DNA from: Anthostomella pinea
Lineage: Eukaryota > Ascomycota > Sordariomycetes > Xylariales > Xylariaceae
Assembly: GCA_963556695.1 (NCBI GenBank)
Contig: CAUWAG010000008.1
Coordinates: forward strand, 2,108,001-2,172,000
DNA length: 64,000 bases
Direction: 5' to 3'
The notes beneath the pieces were generated by a model that ran no database searches, was not told the origin of the DNA, and was given only the letters and a program-made list of their open reading frames with translations. The translations under genes were made by a program, and so were the position numbers. This document shows positions 1-10,794 of the stretch, piece after piece; the first letter of the stretch is position 1, and every line of letters starts with the position of its first letter.

Positions 1-610
1 CCGGGCTGCTGTCGGCGTGTGTAATCACGCAGAGCGGAGAGGGTCAGTAGCGATGAGTGCAGGTACGCAGCGTCTTCGGCCATCCATGCGAACCCGCGGT
101 TGAGGCCAGTTGAGTTGAAGTCCAAGCAGGCCTCGATGGGGTAGATGTTGAATGGGACGCCTTAGACAGGTTGTTAGTGGAAGGACGAGGCTTTCACTCG
201 CGGAGACCAGCATACGCACATTCTGATAAGAGCCTGAGGGACTCGTGATCGATATCCTCCGCAAAGCGAAAGAAGGCCAAGCTCGAGGCGGCAAGCGGAG
301 GCAAAAGGCTGACGGCCTCATCTGGGGCAAGCAGAGACTTCCTGGAATACGGGTCTGGAACAGCGCCTGCAGTTCCCTTGGGCCCCTGCGTCAAGGCAGA
401 CAGTGATGGAGATGTTGGGTTGACGTCTAGAGTCTTCGCCAGCTTAGAAGCCGACGCCTCCGCATCTTGACGAGCGTACTGGGCCGACCGATATGAGCCT
501 GCCCGTCGATTCTTCCCTTTGACGCAGTGGCTGCGGATCAGCTGTCTGTGGTCTTTCTTTGGCTTACCAAAGCTATCTGTGGAGACGAAAGCGAAACCGA
601 AATCAGGCAT
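1..610 (-). CDS. Fungal transcription-factor-like protein, 5' part only
   Basis: Two exons are visible and the gene runs off the left edge. Exon 1 is 220-610 and exon 2 is 1-160; the 59-bp intron 161-219 has donor GTGCGT, an internal CTAAC and acceptor AAG. Splicing keeps frame and gives SECVPFNIYPIEACLDFN across the junction. The start at 610 gives MPDFGFAFVS; an upstream start at 664 is possible but would add a tail unlike the family. The N-terminus carries the pattern K..R..IRSH..K...RR, seen at the head of a large family of ascomycete proteins annotated as fungal-specific transcription-factor-like, usually without a recognisable Zn2Cys6 cluster. Exon 2 begins the helical middle region (NIYPIEACLDF, AWMAEDAAYLHSS). 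A regulatory role is family inference only. Confidence 0.6.
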
Positions 611-1544
611 GACGAATAAGCTGGGAGAAGCAGATGTCGGGCAGGTATGGAATGTCTTGGTCAACCCTGAGATTGCCTTGACGACACAGTGTTTGCCAAT
701 TCAGGAAGGAAGAGCACGTTGATATACAGGTCTTCGGTTCTCGGACGAATACCGGTACCGTATTTACGCCGTCCCGCTCCCCAGCCCCCGGCCCGAGCGG
801 CGCACTGGCCACGCACAGGATTTGCCGTTTCAGGTATAGCCTGACTGGGTAAGTACCCCCCTATTCATACGACCCGCTTCGGCACCATGGTGCTGCTAGC
901 TCCCGCTCGTAAGTGCACAGGCCATGCACAATGTTTGCCTTTTCCAGTATAGCCTGACTGGGTAACGACCCGTTTCGGCACCCATGGCTGCATGGTGTTA
1001 CTAGCTCCCGCTCCCAAGTGCATTAGCCACGCATAAGGTTTGCCATTTTTTGTATAGCCTGACCACCTGGGTAAGCACAGCCCGCTTCGGCACCATGGGT
1101 ATGGCTATAGATGTTAATGGACTGTGGTTCAATAAATGTACCATCGAGGCATGCTGGCAAAGACGTGGGAGAGCTGTAGCCTAGAAATGTCCATCTCCGC
1201 CACTGCTCAGCATGGACCAGGCATACTGTTCGCCGTATTGGTCATAGTTCGCACCGCAGTGCCCCCTACCAGCATTGCGCGGCAGTCGTGGACCTCATGT
1301 ACTTCAGCAGGTATCGTAGGTAAGTCATCTGGCATTCCGCTGCCAGGCACATTGATGACCAGATCTGAATTCGCTGGCCGACCCTCTAATCTTGGACCAT
1401 TTCACCTGGTTATAAGTAACTTTACGTCCCGTACGCTCTTTCGTCAAAGTCTCCAGTCCCGTGTACCTTCTCATCGCATTCCATATTCTTCCCAATCCCG
1501 TTCATCAATACAACCTCGTTCATCAATACCACGCAGCACCCACC
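611..1544. other. Intergenic with degenerate tandem repeats
   Basis: No gene is supported here. The space separates two divergently transcribed genes and holds the degenerate repeat at 772-1102. A TATA-like box, TATAAGTAA, lies at 1411-1419, about 130 bp before the dehydrogenase start. Confidence 0.6.
772..1102. repeat. Three degenerate tandem copies of a ~100-130 bp unit
   Basis: Copies run about 772-899, 900-1004 and 1005-1102. Each contains, in the same order, CTCCCGCTC (diverged in the first copy), GCCA(C/T)GCA, TTTGCC, a GTATAGCCTGAC core with CTGGGTAA, then CGACCCG(C/T)TTCGGCACC or close to it, and CATGG. Copies differ by small indels. It is not coding in any convincing frame. Confidence 0.75.
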
Positions 1545-2655
1545 ATGATGCCTTCATCCATAGCCCTCCGTCCCACCCTGACCCCCTTCAAACAATTCTA
1601 CGCCAACCAATTCGGCACCAAACCCCAGCCGCCACCCCGAGGCACAACCTTCGCCTCCAAAACAGCCATAATAACCGGTTCTTCCAGCGGTATAGGGCAA
1701 GAATGCGCTCGCCAAATGCTTGACCTCAACCTCTCACACCTAATCATGGCCGTCCGCAACCCTGCGAAAGGTGAAGCAATCGCGAAGGAACTGCGGAAGG
1801 GACACCCCATGGCAGTGGTTGATGTGTGGAAGCTGGATATGCTGCACTATGCCTCCATTCAAGCGTTCGCTGAGAAGTGTGAGAGGGAGTTGAGGAGACT
1901 GGATATCGTAATCCTGAACGCCGGAGGCTCGAACCAAGCTTTCAAAGTCAATAAGGAGACGGGGCATGAGGAGAGTTTGCAACTCAACTACCTCTCTAAC
2001 GCTCTTCTCGGCACTCTCCTGTTGCCAGTTCTGAAGAACAAGCGATCGCCAGGTGCTGGGCCTGGGCGGATGCTCTTCGTATCGTCCGCGCTAGGAGTCA
2101 CCTCCAAGTTCTCCAACGTCGCAGCAGACCCCCTCTTGCCGTCCTTCACGGAGCCGTATGTGTCTGGAAAGGAGCAGTGGAATTTGGGTGCAGCGCAGGA
2201 GCGGTATTCCATGACGAAGACGCTGGTCAACATGTTCATATACAAGCTCAGCACTCTCGTCTCCGCCGATGATGTCATCATTGATGGCGTTGAGCCTGGG
2301 TATACCAAGGGCTCTGGTCTCGACGCGGATGTCACAGGTGTTCTGAAGTGGGTACTCTGGGTAGTGAAGTCTCTGGTCGCGAGGACGCTGGAGCATGCGG
2401 CATGGACTTACATCGATGCCGTCGACACGAAGGGGAAGGAGAGCCATGGGTGTTTTCTCATGTGTTATCGGAATTGGCCGTGAGTACCTCGGTCGTCCTG
2501 CTCTCGCGAAGATATGCTAACTTTCCTTTTCAAGATTTCATGCGTTGATGTACACACCTGAGGGTGAAGCTGCGACCGAGCGCCTCTGGAAGGAGACGAT
2601 GGACGAGCTGGACTTTGCTGGCGTGAGAGGAATCGTGGAGTCGATGAAGCACTAA
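1545..2655 (+). CDS. Short-chain dehydrogenase/reductase (SDR), NAD(P)-dependent
   Basis: Exons are 1545-2479 and 2535-2655, with a 55-bp intron (donor GTGAGT, branch GCTAAC, acceptor AAG). The spliced product has 351 residues. It is a Rossmann-fold oxidoreductase: the cofactor loop TGSSSGIG is near residue 43, the NAG motif (ILNAGG) follows beta-4, a serine lies in FVSSALGV, and the catalytic Tyr-Lys pair is YSMTK. The PG motif appears as VEPGYTKG. The long N-terminal extension and the C-terminus (TERLWKETMDELDF) match the fungal WW-oxidoreductase/retinol-dehydrogenase-like group, for which the substrate is usually unknown. The ATG at 1545 sits in CACCATGATG, a good fungal start context. An upstream in-frame non-ATG extension is not needed. 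Confidence 0.9.
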
Positions 2656-3117
2656 GTGGCGAAGTCTCATCTTTAGATGGCACAGGCGGGATGAGAGCGG
2701 ATGACGGGCTTAAGAAGCGGACATGGTGGTCGTTTCTGGGGGTGGGTGTTGCGTTGCGGGTGGGTTATAGTTGTGCGCAGTAATGATGTAGCGCACAGCA
2801 CCGGGGCTCTGCTTTTTGTTGTCTTTTGGGGTACTTGGGTTTGGCTCCTCCCTTCCGGTCAAGAGCTTAATAATAAAATAAATCGTAACGATGGTGGTGT
2901 TCGAGGCGATTGTAGAGCGGTATGTCAAATGGGCGAGGGGCAGGATACACATAACTCAGAATTAGAGCTGTCATCAGAAACTTGGCGGTCGAGGCTATAT
3001 CGCTCTTTTGGACTTTCGTTATGTCACGTACGGGGTAATCCAGAGGGACAGCTCCCCAACCGCGTCTCCCTGGCCTGGGGATTCGCTTGTAGTCCTAGGT
3101 TGTCACGCGAATCGCTC
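2656..3117. other. Intergenic, convergent gene ends
   Basis: Nothing beyond the 3' flanks of the two convergent genes is seen. Confidence 0.5.
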
Positions 3118-4377
3118 TCAAATTTGTCCACATCCCTTTTCCGGGGCATTCATTTGATCAGTATTGTGCGGCATGTTCTCTGTCATCGTTCCATCGCTAG
3201 AAAGCTTGGCGTCGCTGGTGGTGTTGATGTGCAGTGATGTGCCTGGCCAGCGCAGGCGTAGATGGCGGAGAAAGACTTTGCGGATGCGAACAAGAGCGTT
3301 GAAGGCGACTTCATATACTGGTGGCGGGTCGATGACGCTGAAGTCAGGTTAGCTATAATACGGAATGACCACAGAAAGCTCAGTTCAACCCGGGAAATAT
3401 GACTGAGAATGTTTCACCTACCCCATGGCTTCACGTAATCTAGGGCCCATGGCTACAGACACCATCTTCCGCCCCATAGTCTTGAACGGCGTCTGTACCT
3501 GTTGAAGCCACCTATCCATCGTGGTATTACCCATACGAGCGGCAGCCTCCGATGGCTTCATGTGCTCTTCCTCATAAGCTCGAGCCCAGACATCAAGCTC
3601 GCTCAACCAGTGCAAGCCGTCTCGCCAGGCGTCACGTTGCGAGGGCAGGTGATCATACGGAATCGCCAACTCGTCTCCCAGTGCCTTGTGAAAGACCGCA
3701 ATGGCACATCGTTCGATATCCGTGAGTCGCCGCCACTCATAGCTGTCGACCCAGCGCACTATTTCAAGTGTGAAGAGGCTTAGCGTGTAGAGGAGGTCGT
3801 CGTCGGAGATCTTGCCTGATGGCCGGTAGAAGCTATGGATGTAGTTGACCCGCGCGATGCCTTGTACTGCTTCCTGCGATCCTGGCCGGCCCATCATGTT
3901 CGCCAGGACGACACTGGAATCGAGTTTCTTCTTCGTGCTTTTCGTCTGAGCCTTGGTATGGGCATTTTGCCCTGCTCTCGCGAAGAGCCCTGATATAGAT
4001 GGTATTCCGTAAGACTTGGGCAAGCACCTATCAGCTCCAGAACCCTTTGAAGGAGTTCATTTGGTGGGGTTCCGACTCTGAGCGTGCTTGCGTACCTTGA
4101 AAAGGGCGAAGGGGTTCACCATTGAGAGGGTCCGAGGGAACTCTTGCTCTGCGAGCCACGACTTGATGGCGTAGGCTTCTTCAAGAGTCATCCCAGCGAG
4201 CGCACCTTGAGCACCGTACCTGAGTCTTAGCCTTCCTTGCATCGAGTTTGTCCGTCGGTTACGCAGCATCATGCATAGCGAGAGGTAGCCCACCGCACAA
4301 CAGATCACCCATGGATTCCACCCCGATGTGAACAGGTCGGCCAGATCAGCACCCGTCCAGTTGAGCCCGTGATCCAT
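3118..4377 (-). CDS. mpaB-like ER-bound oxygenase (DUF2236 family)
   Basis: Three exons: 4096-4377, 3422-4014 and 3118-3337; introns are 4015-4095 (81 bp, donor GTACGC) and 3338-3421 (84 bp, donor GTAGGT, branch GCTAAC, acceptor CAG). All junctions keep frame, giving 364 residues. A hydrophobic N-terminal segment (PWVICCAVGYLSLCMML, residues 22-38) suggests a membrane anchor. The body contains the family blocks EEAYAIKSWLAEQEFP, YGIPSISGL, ARVNYIHSFYRPSGKIS, DDDLLYTLSLF and RWVDSYEWRRLTDIERCA. The last exon supplies the conserved basic helix NALVRIRKVFLRHLRL. Family members include MpaB of mycophenolic acid synthesis, an ER oxygenase. There is no biosynthetic cluster here, so the substrate is unknown. 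Confidence 0.85.
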
Positions 4378-5688
4378 GGCTCGCAGATGAGATATCCTGC
4401 CGACAGTTGAAATAATCGAGATGTGTGGTTGGAATAGACCTGACTCTTGAATGACGCCCTTGAAACTCTCTACCTAATAGTCAGGGGTATTTGGTCCCTA
4501 GATCGCTAGAAAGGAGTATTTCTTCTCCACCGTCGCCTGTACAGTACTCGTTGACTGCAGCTATGGCAACTTCAATGGTTACCGCATACGGTCGCAGGAC
4601 TCGACGTATGGTTGTTCCTACCTCCAATCTGTTCAAGAGTGGTCGAATTGCAGGGTTGAAATGAGAGAATCAGTGATGTTGGACTTTGAGGAACCTAGGA
4701 TGGGGATGGAGGAGAAGAACACTATTCATGAACGGGCGAGGCACGCCATTTGACAAATCCAGAAGGTGACTTCGATGCATCACTGCAAAATGGGCTCTCT
4801 TGTTTCGCTTGGAGAGCGGCCGAATGCTACATCAGACTGGTGTGTCATTGGCCGACGGGAGATCCAGCTTACGGAAGATAGAAGGCTCACTGCTGTGGTA
4901 TTGCGCACCTTCACCACTGGGTTTTTGTACTGTCCGGCATTAAATTGACCTGGCCTCTGAGTTCTCTACTGTGTCTATGACATACTGGGATCAATGTTTC
5001 CTTGCAAATGACACTTGCTCCAATCCTATCTCTTCAATGCAATTTACGGTCTCGGTATGAGGGCACGTATATCAGCAGTTCCCAGGAGTTACGTTGTCCC
5101 GAATGTCTCCTTTCCCCGAGGCTGTAGAGGAAATTTCTCGCCCTCACGGCTTACCAGATTAGGGGGTGAAGTGCTGGCTCTACATACCAGGTTGGTGACA
5201 CTTACAGGCGCTACTCGATGGCTATTCTCTGCCGAAAGGGAAAGCAACGCTGCACCTTTGCCCCCCAGGCAGCCATTCCTGGACTACGAGTATCACTTTC
5301 TGAGATTGTACGTAGATGAGAGCACTTAACGGCAACCAACAGGCGGTGGCCTCGGGTAGGTACTTAGGAAAGCAGGCATATTTCACCGATGTTAACCCCA
5401 TAGCGGTCTACCTGGCCGCAGTCTCAACTGACGACGGCGCATGCACAAATGGAGGTGATGGTCATAATAGCTCTGGTTGTTCATTGATACGCCTCGTGTG
5501 AGCTAATGTGAATGTGGTGTTTCCATCAATGATTGTTGTGCAGGCAGGTTCCTTCCCCGTGAAAGCAATTGCCCTTCAAAATGCCTGAGGCATCCTGTCC
5601 CCATGAACTGGCCAAATTCCCGTGTTCCAAGCTGTACTGTCCTCCAATTTGCAACCCACGTCGTTTCCCAATGTGTATGCCAATGGTC
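4378..5688. other. Intergenic, no gene supported
   Basis: Short open frames are present on both strands, but none shows recognisable domains or a consistent exon structure. I see no repeats. Confidence 0.5.
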
Positions 5689-6102
5689 CTAGTCCTCGGT
5701 TTCCTCCGCCTCAGCCTGGAGGTACTCCATGATGTCCTGCACGCAAGGAAGGAGCTTCGTGGCTCGCTTTCTTCGGTTGGCGACCGACTTATTCACCTTG
5801 TATTGTCGATGGCTGCGAATCTCCTTCTTCTGCTGCTCGATCTCCTTCTTCTGGATTTCGTTTTCGGCCTCGAGAGCTTGGAGGTCGTTCTTCATTGTCT
5901 GGAACTGGTCGGCCTTGGAGTCGTTTGCTTTGTCCATTTCGGCCTTTGATAGCTTCAGGGCCTTGATTTCTTCAGCCAGAGTCGCAGCGTGGTCGGCTTC
6001 TTGTCTGTAGAGCTTTGCGAGTTCGACGTTGGCTTTCTGGAGTTGTTCGTTTCGAACAGACACCGGCAGCTTGACTGTGACCAGGTGTCTTGGTGCCTCC
6101 AT
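5689..6102 (-). CDS. Small coiled-coil protein, unknown function
   Basis: A single-exon frame of 137 residues starts at an ATG in AAAATGGAGG, a good context. It begins MEAPRHLVTVKLPVSVRNE and continues as one amphipathic helix rich in Glu, Lys, Gln and Ala (about residues 20-105, for example EIQKKEIEQQKKEIRSHRQ). It then has a basic stretch (NRRKRATK) and an acidic tail (AEAEETED). The open frame runs much further upstream, but that part overlaps a minisatellite and looks non-coding. No family is recognised. It resembles the other coiled-coil gene at 7829-8752 in style (charged, Gln-rich, basic patch), not clearly in sequence. Confidence 0.55.
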   Translation of the reverse strand: MEAPRHLVTVKLPVSVRNEQLQKANVELAKLYRQEADHAATLAEEIKALKLSKAEMDKANDSKADQFQTMKNDLQALEAENEIQKKEIEQQKKEIRSHRQYKVNKSVANRRKRATKLLPCVQDIMEYLQAEAEETED

Positions 6103-7828
6103 TTTGGCTGTCGCAAAGGTCTGCTTGCAGTGTTGTGTGAGGTGGTGTCTTGTGTTTGTGTGATATGGGATATGGGTCTTGGCGACCTTAGATGATGGAC
6201 GGTTTGGTTGAGAGGAGGGATGCTCAGAATTGTTAAAGTTGGGAAGTTTGTGTATGGGAACCTGCAAGCCGGAGCTTCTCGGAGTACCTATATCTATAGG
6301 TCTTGTTGTTGCATGGCACGAAATGCGGGAAGGGCAGTTGCATTGACAGGACCCAGAGAGCAGCATGCCTTCTGACATGGGCCAGAGGGCAGAATGCCTT
6401 TTGACATGGGCCAGAGGGCAAAATGTCCTCTGCCCCTTGAGAGCCGCATGTCTCCTGACAGGGGGCAGAGGCAGCATGTATTTTGAGACCTCTGTCCGAC
6501 CACATTTTCGCCCAGCTTCCTAATTACATTCGGTTTAGTTTCCCGGCGGATGAGGTCCTTTTTACGGATTGGAAGCTACCTGTGTTGTAGATACATGCTC
6601 ATGAGAGTCAACTTTCCAAGTACTAGATATGCATATGTTCATGTAGTGGGGGACTTATGAAGCCTAGGAGAGTCGCCGTGGATACGGATTATTTTACAGT
6701 TCCAACTCCCTTCTACGGATAATCCCATATATCTCGAATCTGGGATTCGGCAAGTAAAACCGCAGAAATATTCCTCCATCGAATCATCTTACTCGGGGAT
6801 ATTTGAGAGATATCGAGTAGGGGAGACCATCAAGTGGAATTAGGCTGCCGATGCCAGTCCTGCACACTCCAGGGCACCAAGAGTGGAGCTTGAGCTAGAA
6901 AGTAGTGACTGAGCTACACATCCCCGGACAGTCGACGAGAAGACCCTTTAAGAGCACAACATACCAAATTGTAGAGTTGCTAGGGCATACATACTAAGCC
7001 GGTGGAAAGATAGACGGTCCTGCCTTGCGTGTAGAACTGTAGTTCACTGATGGAGGAAACACCATTTCATGTTTGAGGTTCAGGTTCAAGTCAGTGGGGA
7101 TAGAGGCCAATAATAGGAGAGTGGCGGCTGCTACCATGCCGCCAACAGCTGTTTTTACCAAGCCATTTCGGCCGCAAGGAAAGAGCACGACTCGACGCTG
7201 GCATCAACAGATCACGCCGAGCAGTAGGAAGAAAAGGGGTCAAATTTCAGACTAGTCTGAATTGGAAGAAGAAGAAGGATAGCTGAAGGGGGTAACTATC
7301 TAATCAGGTGATCCCACTGGATGACCAACGTACTGCTCAGTGGCGTATCTAGCCTGAGTAAGTATCCTGACAAAAGGTGCAAACGCATGCACTCATATTC
7401 TACCTATTCCACTGCATGTCATTTTGAAAACCTCTTGTACATATTACAGTGGGCTGTGGTCAGCTGCTAACCTGGAAGCCAGCGGTCTCCCTCGAGGTAC
7501 CTGATCAGTGCCTCAGGCAACCTGCACGTACCCAACAAGAATCTTCCCAGTTTCGACAACCTTCCCCACCTGAGTCCAGCAATCGCAGGCCTCCCAATCG
7601 CACGTATCTACCTGCGAAAGTTTGTCCCAACGCACTTGGAGACATCGCATCTTCACCACCGCCTCTGTTCTCATTCCGTTGGTCCTCATTGATCACTGCC
7701 TTCTTCCTGATCACCACCTCCCACCGCGCCGCGTTCCGCCAGCCTCGAGTTGTCTGGTAAGCCACAAAACGTTTCTTTCCGCCGCAGCAGCCTGCTAACC
7801 TCACATTACCAGAAGTCCTCTATCCATC
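6103..7828. other. Divergent intergenic region
   Basis: This contains the minisatellite at 6360-6495 and a probable 5'-UTR intron of the next gene at 7757-7812 (donor GTAAGC, branch GCTAAC, acceptor CAG), ending 16 bp before its ATG. Nothing else is supported. Confidence 0.5.
6360..6495. repeat. Degenerate ~29-bp minisatellite
   Basis: About four to five units built on GAATGCCTTTTGACATGGG followed by CCAGAGGGCA. Two adjacent units (6361-6420) are almost identical; the flanking ones have decayed. It lies just upstream of the small coiled-coil gene. Confidence 0.75.
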
Positions 7829-8752
7829 ATGGCTCCCAAGCGTAAGGCGAGCAGTGGCCTCGAATCCAAGTCGACCAAGGCGACCAAGGCTGGAAGCCCG
7901 CTCGTGACCGACATCGAACAGCTTGAGAAGCGCATCGAGGAGCTCGAAAAGCAAAACACTAGCCTCTCCGACATGTACAGCAAAGAGGTGAGCCATCATG
8001 CCGAACTCCGAGACACGACCGATCACAAGGTGAATGAGCTGCTACAGGAGAATCGCAACACCCAATCTCAACTCCAAGGCCATAAAAATACTATTCGCGA
8101 CCTTGAAGTCTCCCTGGGTGAGAAAAAGAAGGAGTACGATGACCTAGAGGGTTTGCGTCGTCGCCAGTGGGTAACCGTCCTCCAACAGCACAAGATCATG
8201 ATCTCTCAGAAGAAGACAAACGATGAGCGATTGGAGACAATCAACCAGCAGAAGGAGAAAATCAACCAGCAGAAGGAGACCATCGATCAGCATGAGAACA
8301 GCATCCCCCAGCAGGAAATTGCCATCGACCACCATGATCACACCATCCAGCAGCTGCGGGATACCATCAACCAGCATGAGTTTACCATCGCCTATCAGGA
8401 AGTTGCCATCACTAAAGAGGCCGACATCATTACCAAACAGCAGAGAGGTGAGCCGAAGTCAGATTCTTGGAAGAAAATCAAAGACCTGCTCGAGGAAAGA
8501 GAGAATCTCCTTAGCCAGATTCAAGGCCACAAGTCCACCATTCAAGAGCAAGAGGAAGTCAACAACCAACACGAGGATGTCGTCGTCCACTATAAGTGTC
8601 GGGTCTCTCATCTTGAACGCAAGATCTCCGACATACAGGAGGTCCTTGAACGCCAGAAGGAAGCTGAGCAACAGCTCAGCAGTGCCTCCAGGATGTTGAC
8701 GGAGGCTCGGCTTGTCATAGAGGCGGTAGTCAACAAGGATATTTCGCAGTAA
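7829..8752 (+). CDS. Coiled-coil protein with seven-residue Ile repeats
   Basis: A single coding exon of 307 residues starts at ATG in CATCATGGCT, with a likely 5'-UTR intron just before it. The N-terminus MAPKRKASSG and following lysines look like a nuclear localisation signal. Almost the whole chain is predicted helical coiled coil. Residues about 137-205 form nine to ten consecutive heptads with isoleucine at a fixed position (TINQQKE, KINQQKE, TIDQHEN, SIPQQEI, AIDHHDH, TIQQLRD, TINQHEF, TIAYQEV). At the DNA level these are 21-bp units that have diverged, so the block probably arose by tandem duplication. No enzyme domain is visible. A structural or oligomerisation role is the most that can be said. 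Confidence 0.7.
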   Translation: MAPKRKASSGLESKSTKATKAGSPLVTDIEQLEKRIEELEKQNTSLSDMYSKEVSHHAELRDTTDHKVNELLQENRNTQSQLQGHKNTIRDLEVSLGEKKKEYDDLEGLRRRQWVTVLQQHKIMISQKKTNDERLETINQQKEKINQQKETIDQHENSIPQQEIAIDHHDHTIQQLRDTINQHEFTIAYQEVAITKEADIITKQQRGEPKSDSWKKIKDLLEERENLLSQIQGHKSTIQEQEEVNNQHEDVVVHYKCRVSHLERKISDIQEVLERQKEAEQQLSSASRMLTEARLVIEAVVNKDISQ

Positions 8753-10257
8753 CATCGTTGCTGTGAAAGTTGTCTGGCAGTTCAGTTCCGGTCATTGTAT
8801 CTTGAGGGACAAGATGGGGCAGTGACGACATGTTGACATGGGCACGGAGTTCAGATATCCGCTTCCTAGGGTCATTTCGCTTTGAACATAGCATACACAC
8901 ATAGGCTGATAACAACCGAAGAATGGACGTGATGATGGAGACAGTGTAGCCTTTAGTGGTACTGATCAAATTAAGAGTCCTGCTATTTGCACCTTGTCTT
9001 CACCCCCAAGCGGGCTAACCATCAAGCTTACGGCTTACCATTAGATCGAGGTTGTCGGTGCAATTGTCTGTGCAGTTGTTTGTGTAGTTATCTGTGTAGT
9101 TGTCTGTATAGTTGTTGGCGTAGTTGTCGGCGTAGTTGTTGGTGCAATTATTGGTGCAATTGTGCTAAGATAGGGGACTGTATTGCAGCTGGCTGGCAGG
9201 TGGGTTGTAGAGACAAGGTGCATGCATATAGCATGACTTCAAATTAAGATGGTGCTGATGTTATAGCCCGCGTAGACTTTCATCTCCCATATGCATGAAA
9301 CCTACAGGTATAACAACGCGCAAGGTGATGAAAAAAGGAAAATGCAATTGCCGGAGAAAAAAGAAAGGGGGAAAAGATCAATTGCTTTCAGCAAAATCGA
9401 ACCATCTACCTGATACAAAAAGAGTTCGGCACTAGGCCTACATCTCTAATATGTCTACTCCGTAATCAAGTTCATGTATAATTGAGCCAATCCACACCCC
9501 ATCAGCTTTCACCTCATTTGGTGAGAGTTTTGCTTTTGTTTTGCCATATAACCCCTTCCACACTGTAGGCATTGCTGGGCGACACTCTGCATGGTAGCAG
9601 CCACCTAGCAACACGGCGTCCACCACGACGTATTCACCCAGATGCTCGCATTAGGTTACAAGCTCCCGATCCTACGATGCCACTTCGTCTGCTCACCTAT
9701 AGAACATCCGAGAATACCGTTGCGCTGCTCGACGCAGGAGTTTCCTCACACAATGTTACATGACGTTCTCAGTGTGCAGAAGCTCCAACGTATTGCGCGA
9801 CTCGCATGCCTACAATTCTTGGGGCTCAGAGCCAGACAGCTGCAACGCGAGAGCCCGATTAAGAGCACATGACTCGGACTGATTGTAATACAATGAGTAT
9901 ATTGGGCTCATTGCCCATTTTCGCAGTACCGAAGACTTGATAACATGCCGTGCCCAGGACTACACACCCCTAAAATCAAGTCGCTCTGTTCTTCACCCGC
10001 TAGACTGATGCTCCTGCAGTGCCCACACCTTGGGCTACAAGAAACGATGATACCCGAAAATGCCCCCTTCTCGATCCGTCGGTTCCGACAGCAGAGCATC
10101 TCGTTCCTAAGCTGTTCCCCTCCCTGTTAACCAAATAACTCCGGGCAAAATCATGAAACCCCATTCTTCAGTCCTCGAAAGTCGTCTCCTTCATACATCT
10201 GTTGTCCGATAACACTGGAGGGAGGTAAATGTTGCCCGACCACGCCACCCACTTAAC
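8753..10257. other. Intergenic, minisatellite only
   Basis: It holds the 12-bp repeat at 9058-9165. A 62-codon frame at 9438-9626 (-) is open but has no supported exons on either side. Confidence 0.5.
9058..9165. repeat. 12-bp minisatellite, nine units
   Basis: Nine contiguous 12-bp units of the form GTGTAGTTGTCT, varying at positions 2-5 and 9-12 (GTGCAGTTGTTT, GTATAGTTGTTG, GCGTAGTTGTCG). The period is exact, with no indels over 108 bp. Confidence 0.85.
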
Positions 10258-10794
10258 CTAACCCATGTATCGGACCTCAACCACTTCCACGCTTTCTCCA
10301 GGTCTCTCCATACCCCAAGCTTCACCCGCATCCCAGTGACGGTATTCATTACAAGCAAGCACCCACATATACGCCGTAGTACAAAACACCACACCCTCAA
10401 ACACCGCAAGGTGCCGCACCGGACGGCCCCATCGATAGTGCTTCCGGGCCACATAGCCCAAAAGCCACCACTGGAGGCCCCACCACTGGAAGAGGAAGCT
10501 GAAGAAGAGGACCTGGTGAATCTGCACGCGCGGCGCGCAGGGCGTGAACAGACCCCATTGATGCGGGATACCCAAGATCGAGGATTGGATGTGGAAGCCG
10601 AGCTTGTGCAGTTGTAGTGATAGGAGGTTGGGATTGTAAATTTGGCCGGCCGGGAGTTCCGCGGGGGTGAAGAGGCCAAATACGAGGGAGGCCAGCGTGG
10701 CGGTGTCGATGCCAAAGATGTAATAACAGGCAAGCTTGAAGAATATGACTGGTGCCACGTATTTCATGTACTCGTAAACCGAGCGGAGAGCCAT
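10258..10794 (-). CDS. Tryptophan-rich multi-pass membrane protein, unknown
   Basis: The frame from ATG 10794 encodes 178 residues with about four hydrophobic segments: APVIFFKLACYYIFGI, TATLASLVFGLF, VLFFSFLFQWWGLQWWLLGY and FEGVVFCTTAYMWVLACNEY. The C-terminus is short and acidic. The same frame stays open upstream to about 10930 with no further ATG and passes a possible acceptor (CCACAG). An additional upstream exon is therefore plausible, and the protein may be longer at its N-terminus. I cannot place it in a family. The repeated aromatic pairs (QWWGLQWWL) are the most distinctive feature. Confidence 0.55.
   Translation of the reverse strand: MALRSVYEYMKYVAPVIFFKLACYYIFGIDTATLASLVFGLFTPAELPAGQIYNPNLLSLQLHKLGFHIQSSILGIPHQWGLFTPCAPRVQIHQVLFFSFLFQWWGLQWWLLGYVARKHYRWGRPVRHLAVFEGVVFCTTAYMWVLACNEYRHWDAGEAWGMERPGESVEVVEVRYMG

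Noticed and set aside
772..1102. Possible tRNA-like sequences (TATAGCCTGACTGGGTAA resembles an A box)
   Set aside because: No matching B box (GGTTCRANNCC) at the right distance and no cloverleaf pairing by eye.
1136..1723. 195-codon frame overlapping the SDR start
   Set aside because: It is out of frame with the SDR, has low-complexity Ser/Arg/His composition and no domain; it is a shadow of the leader and exon 1.
9438..9626. 62-codon minus frame with protein-like composition (LLGGCYHAEC, KGLYGKTKAKL)
   Set aside because: Stops lie close upstream and no exon with a matching phase could be found; no family recognised.
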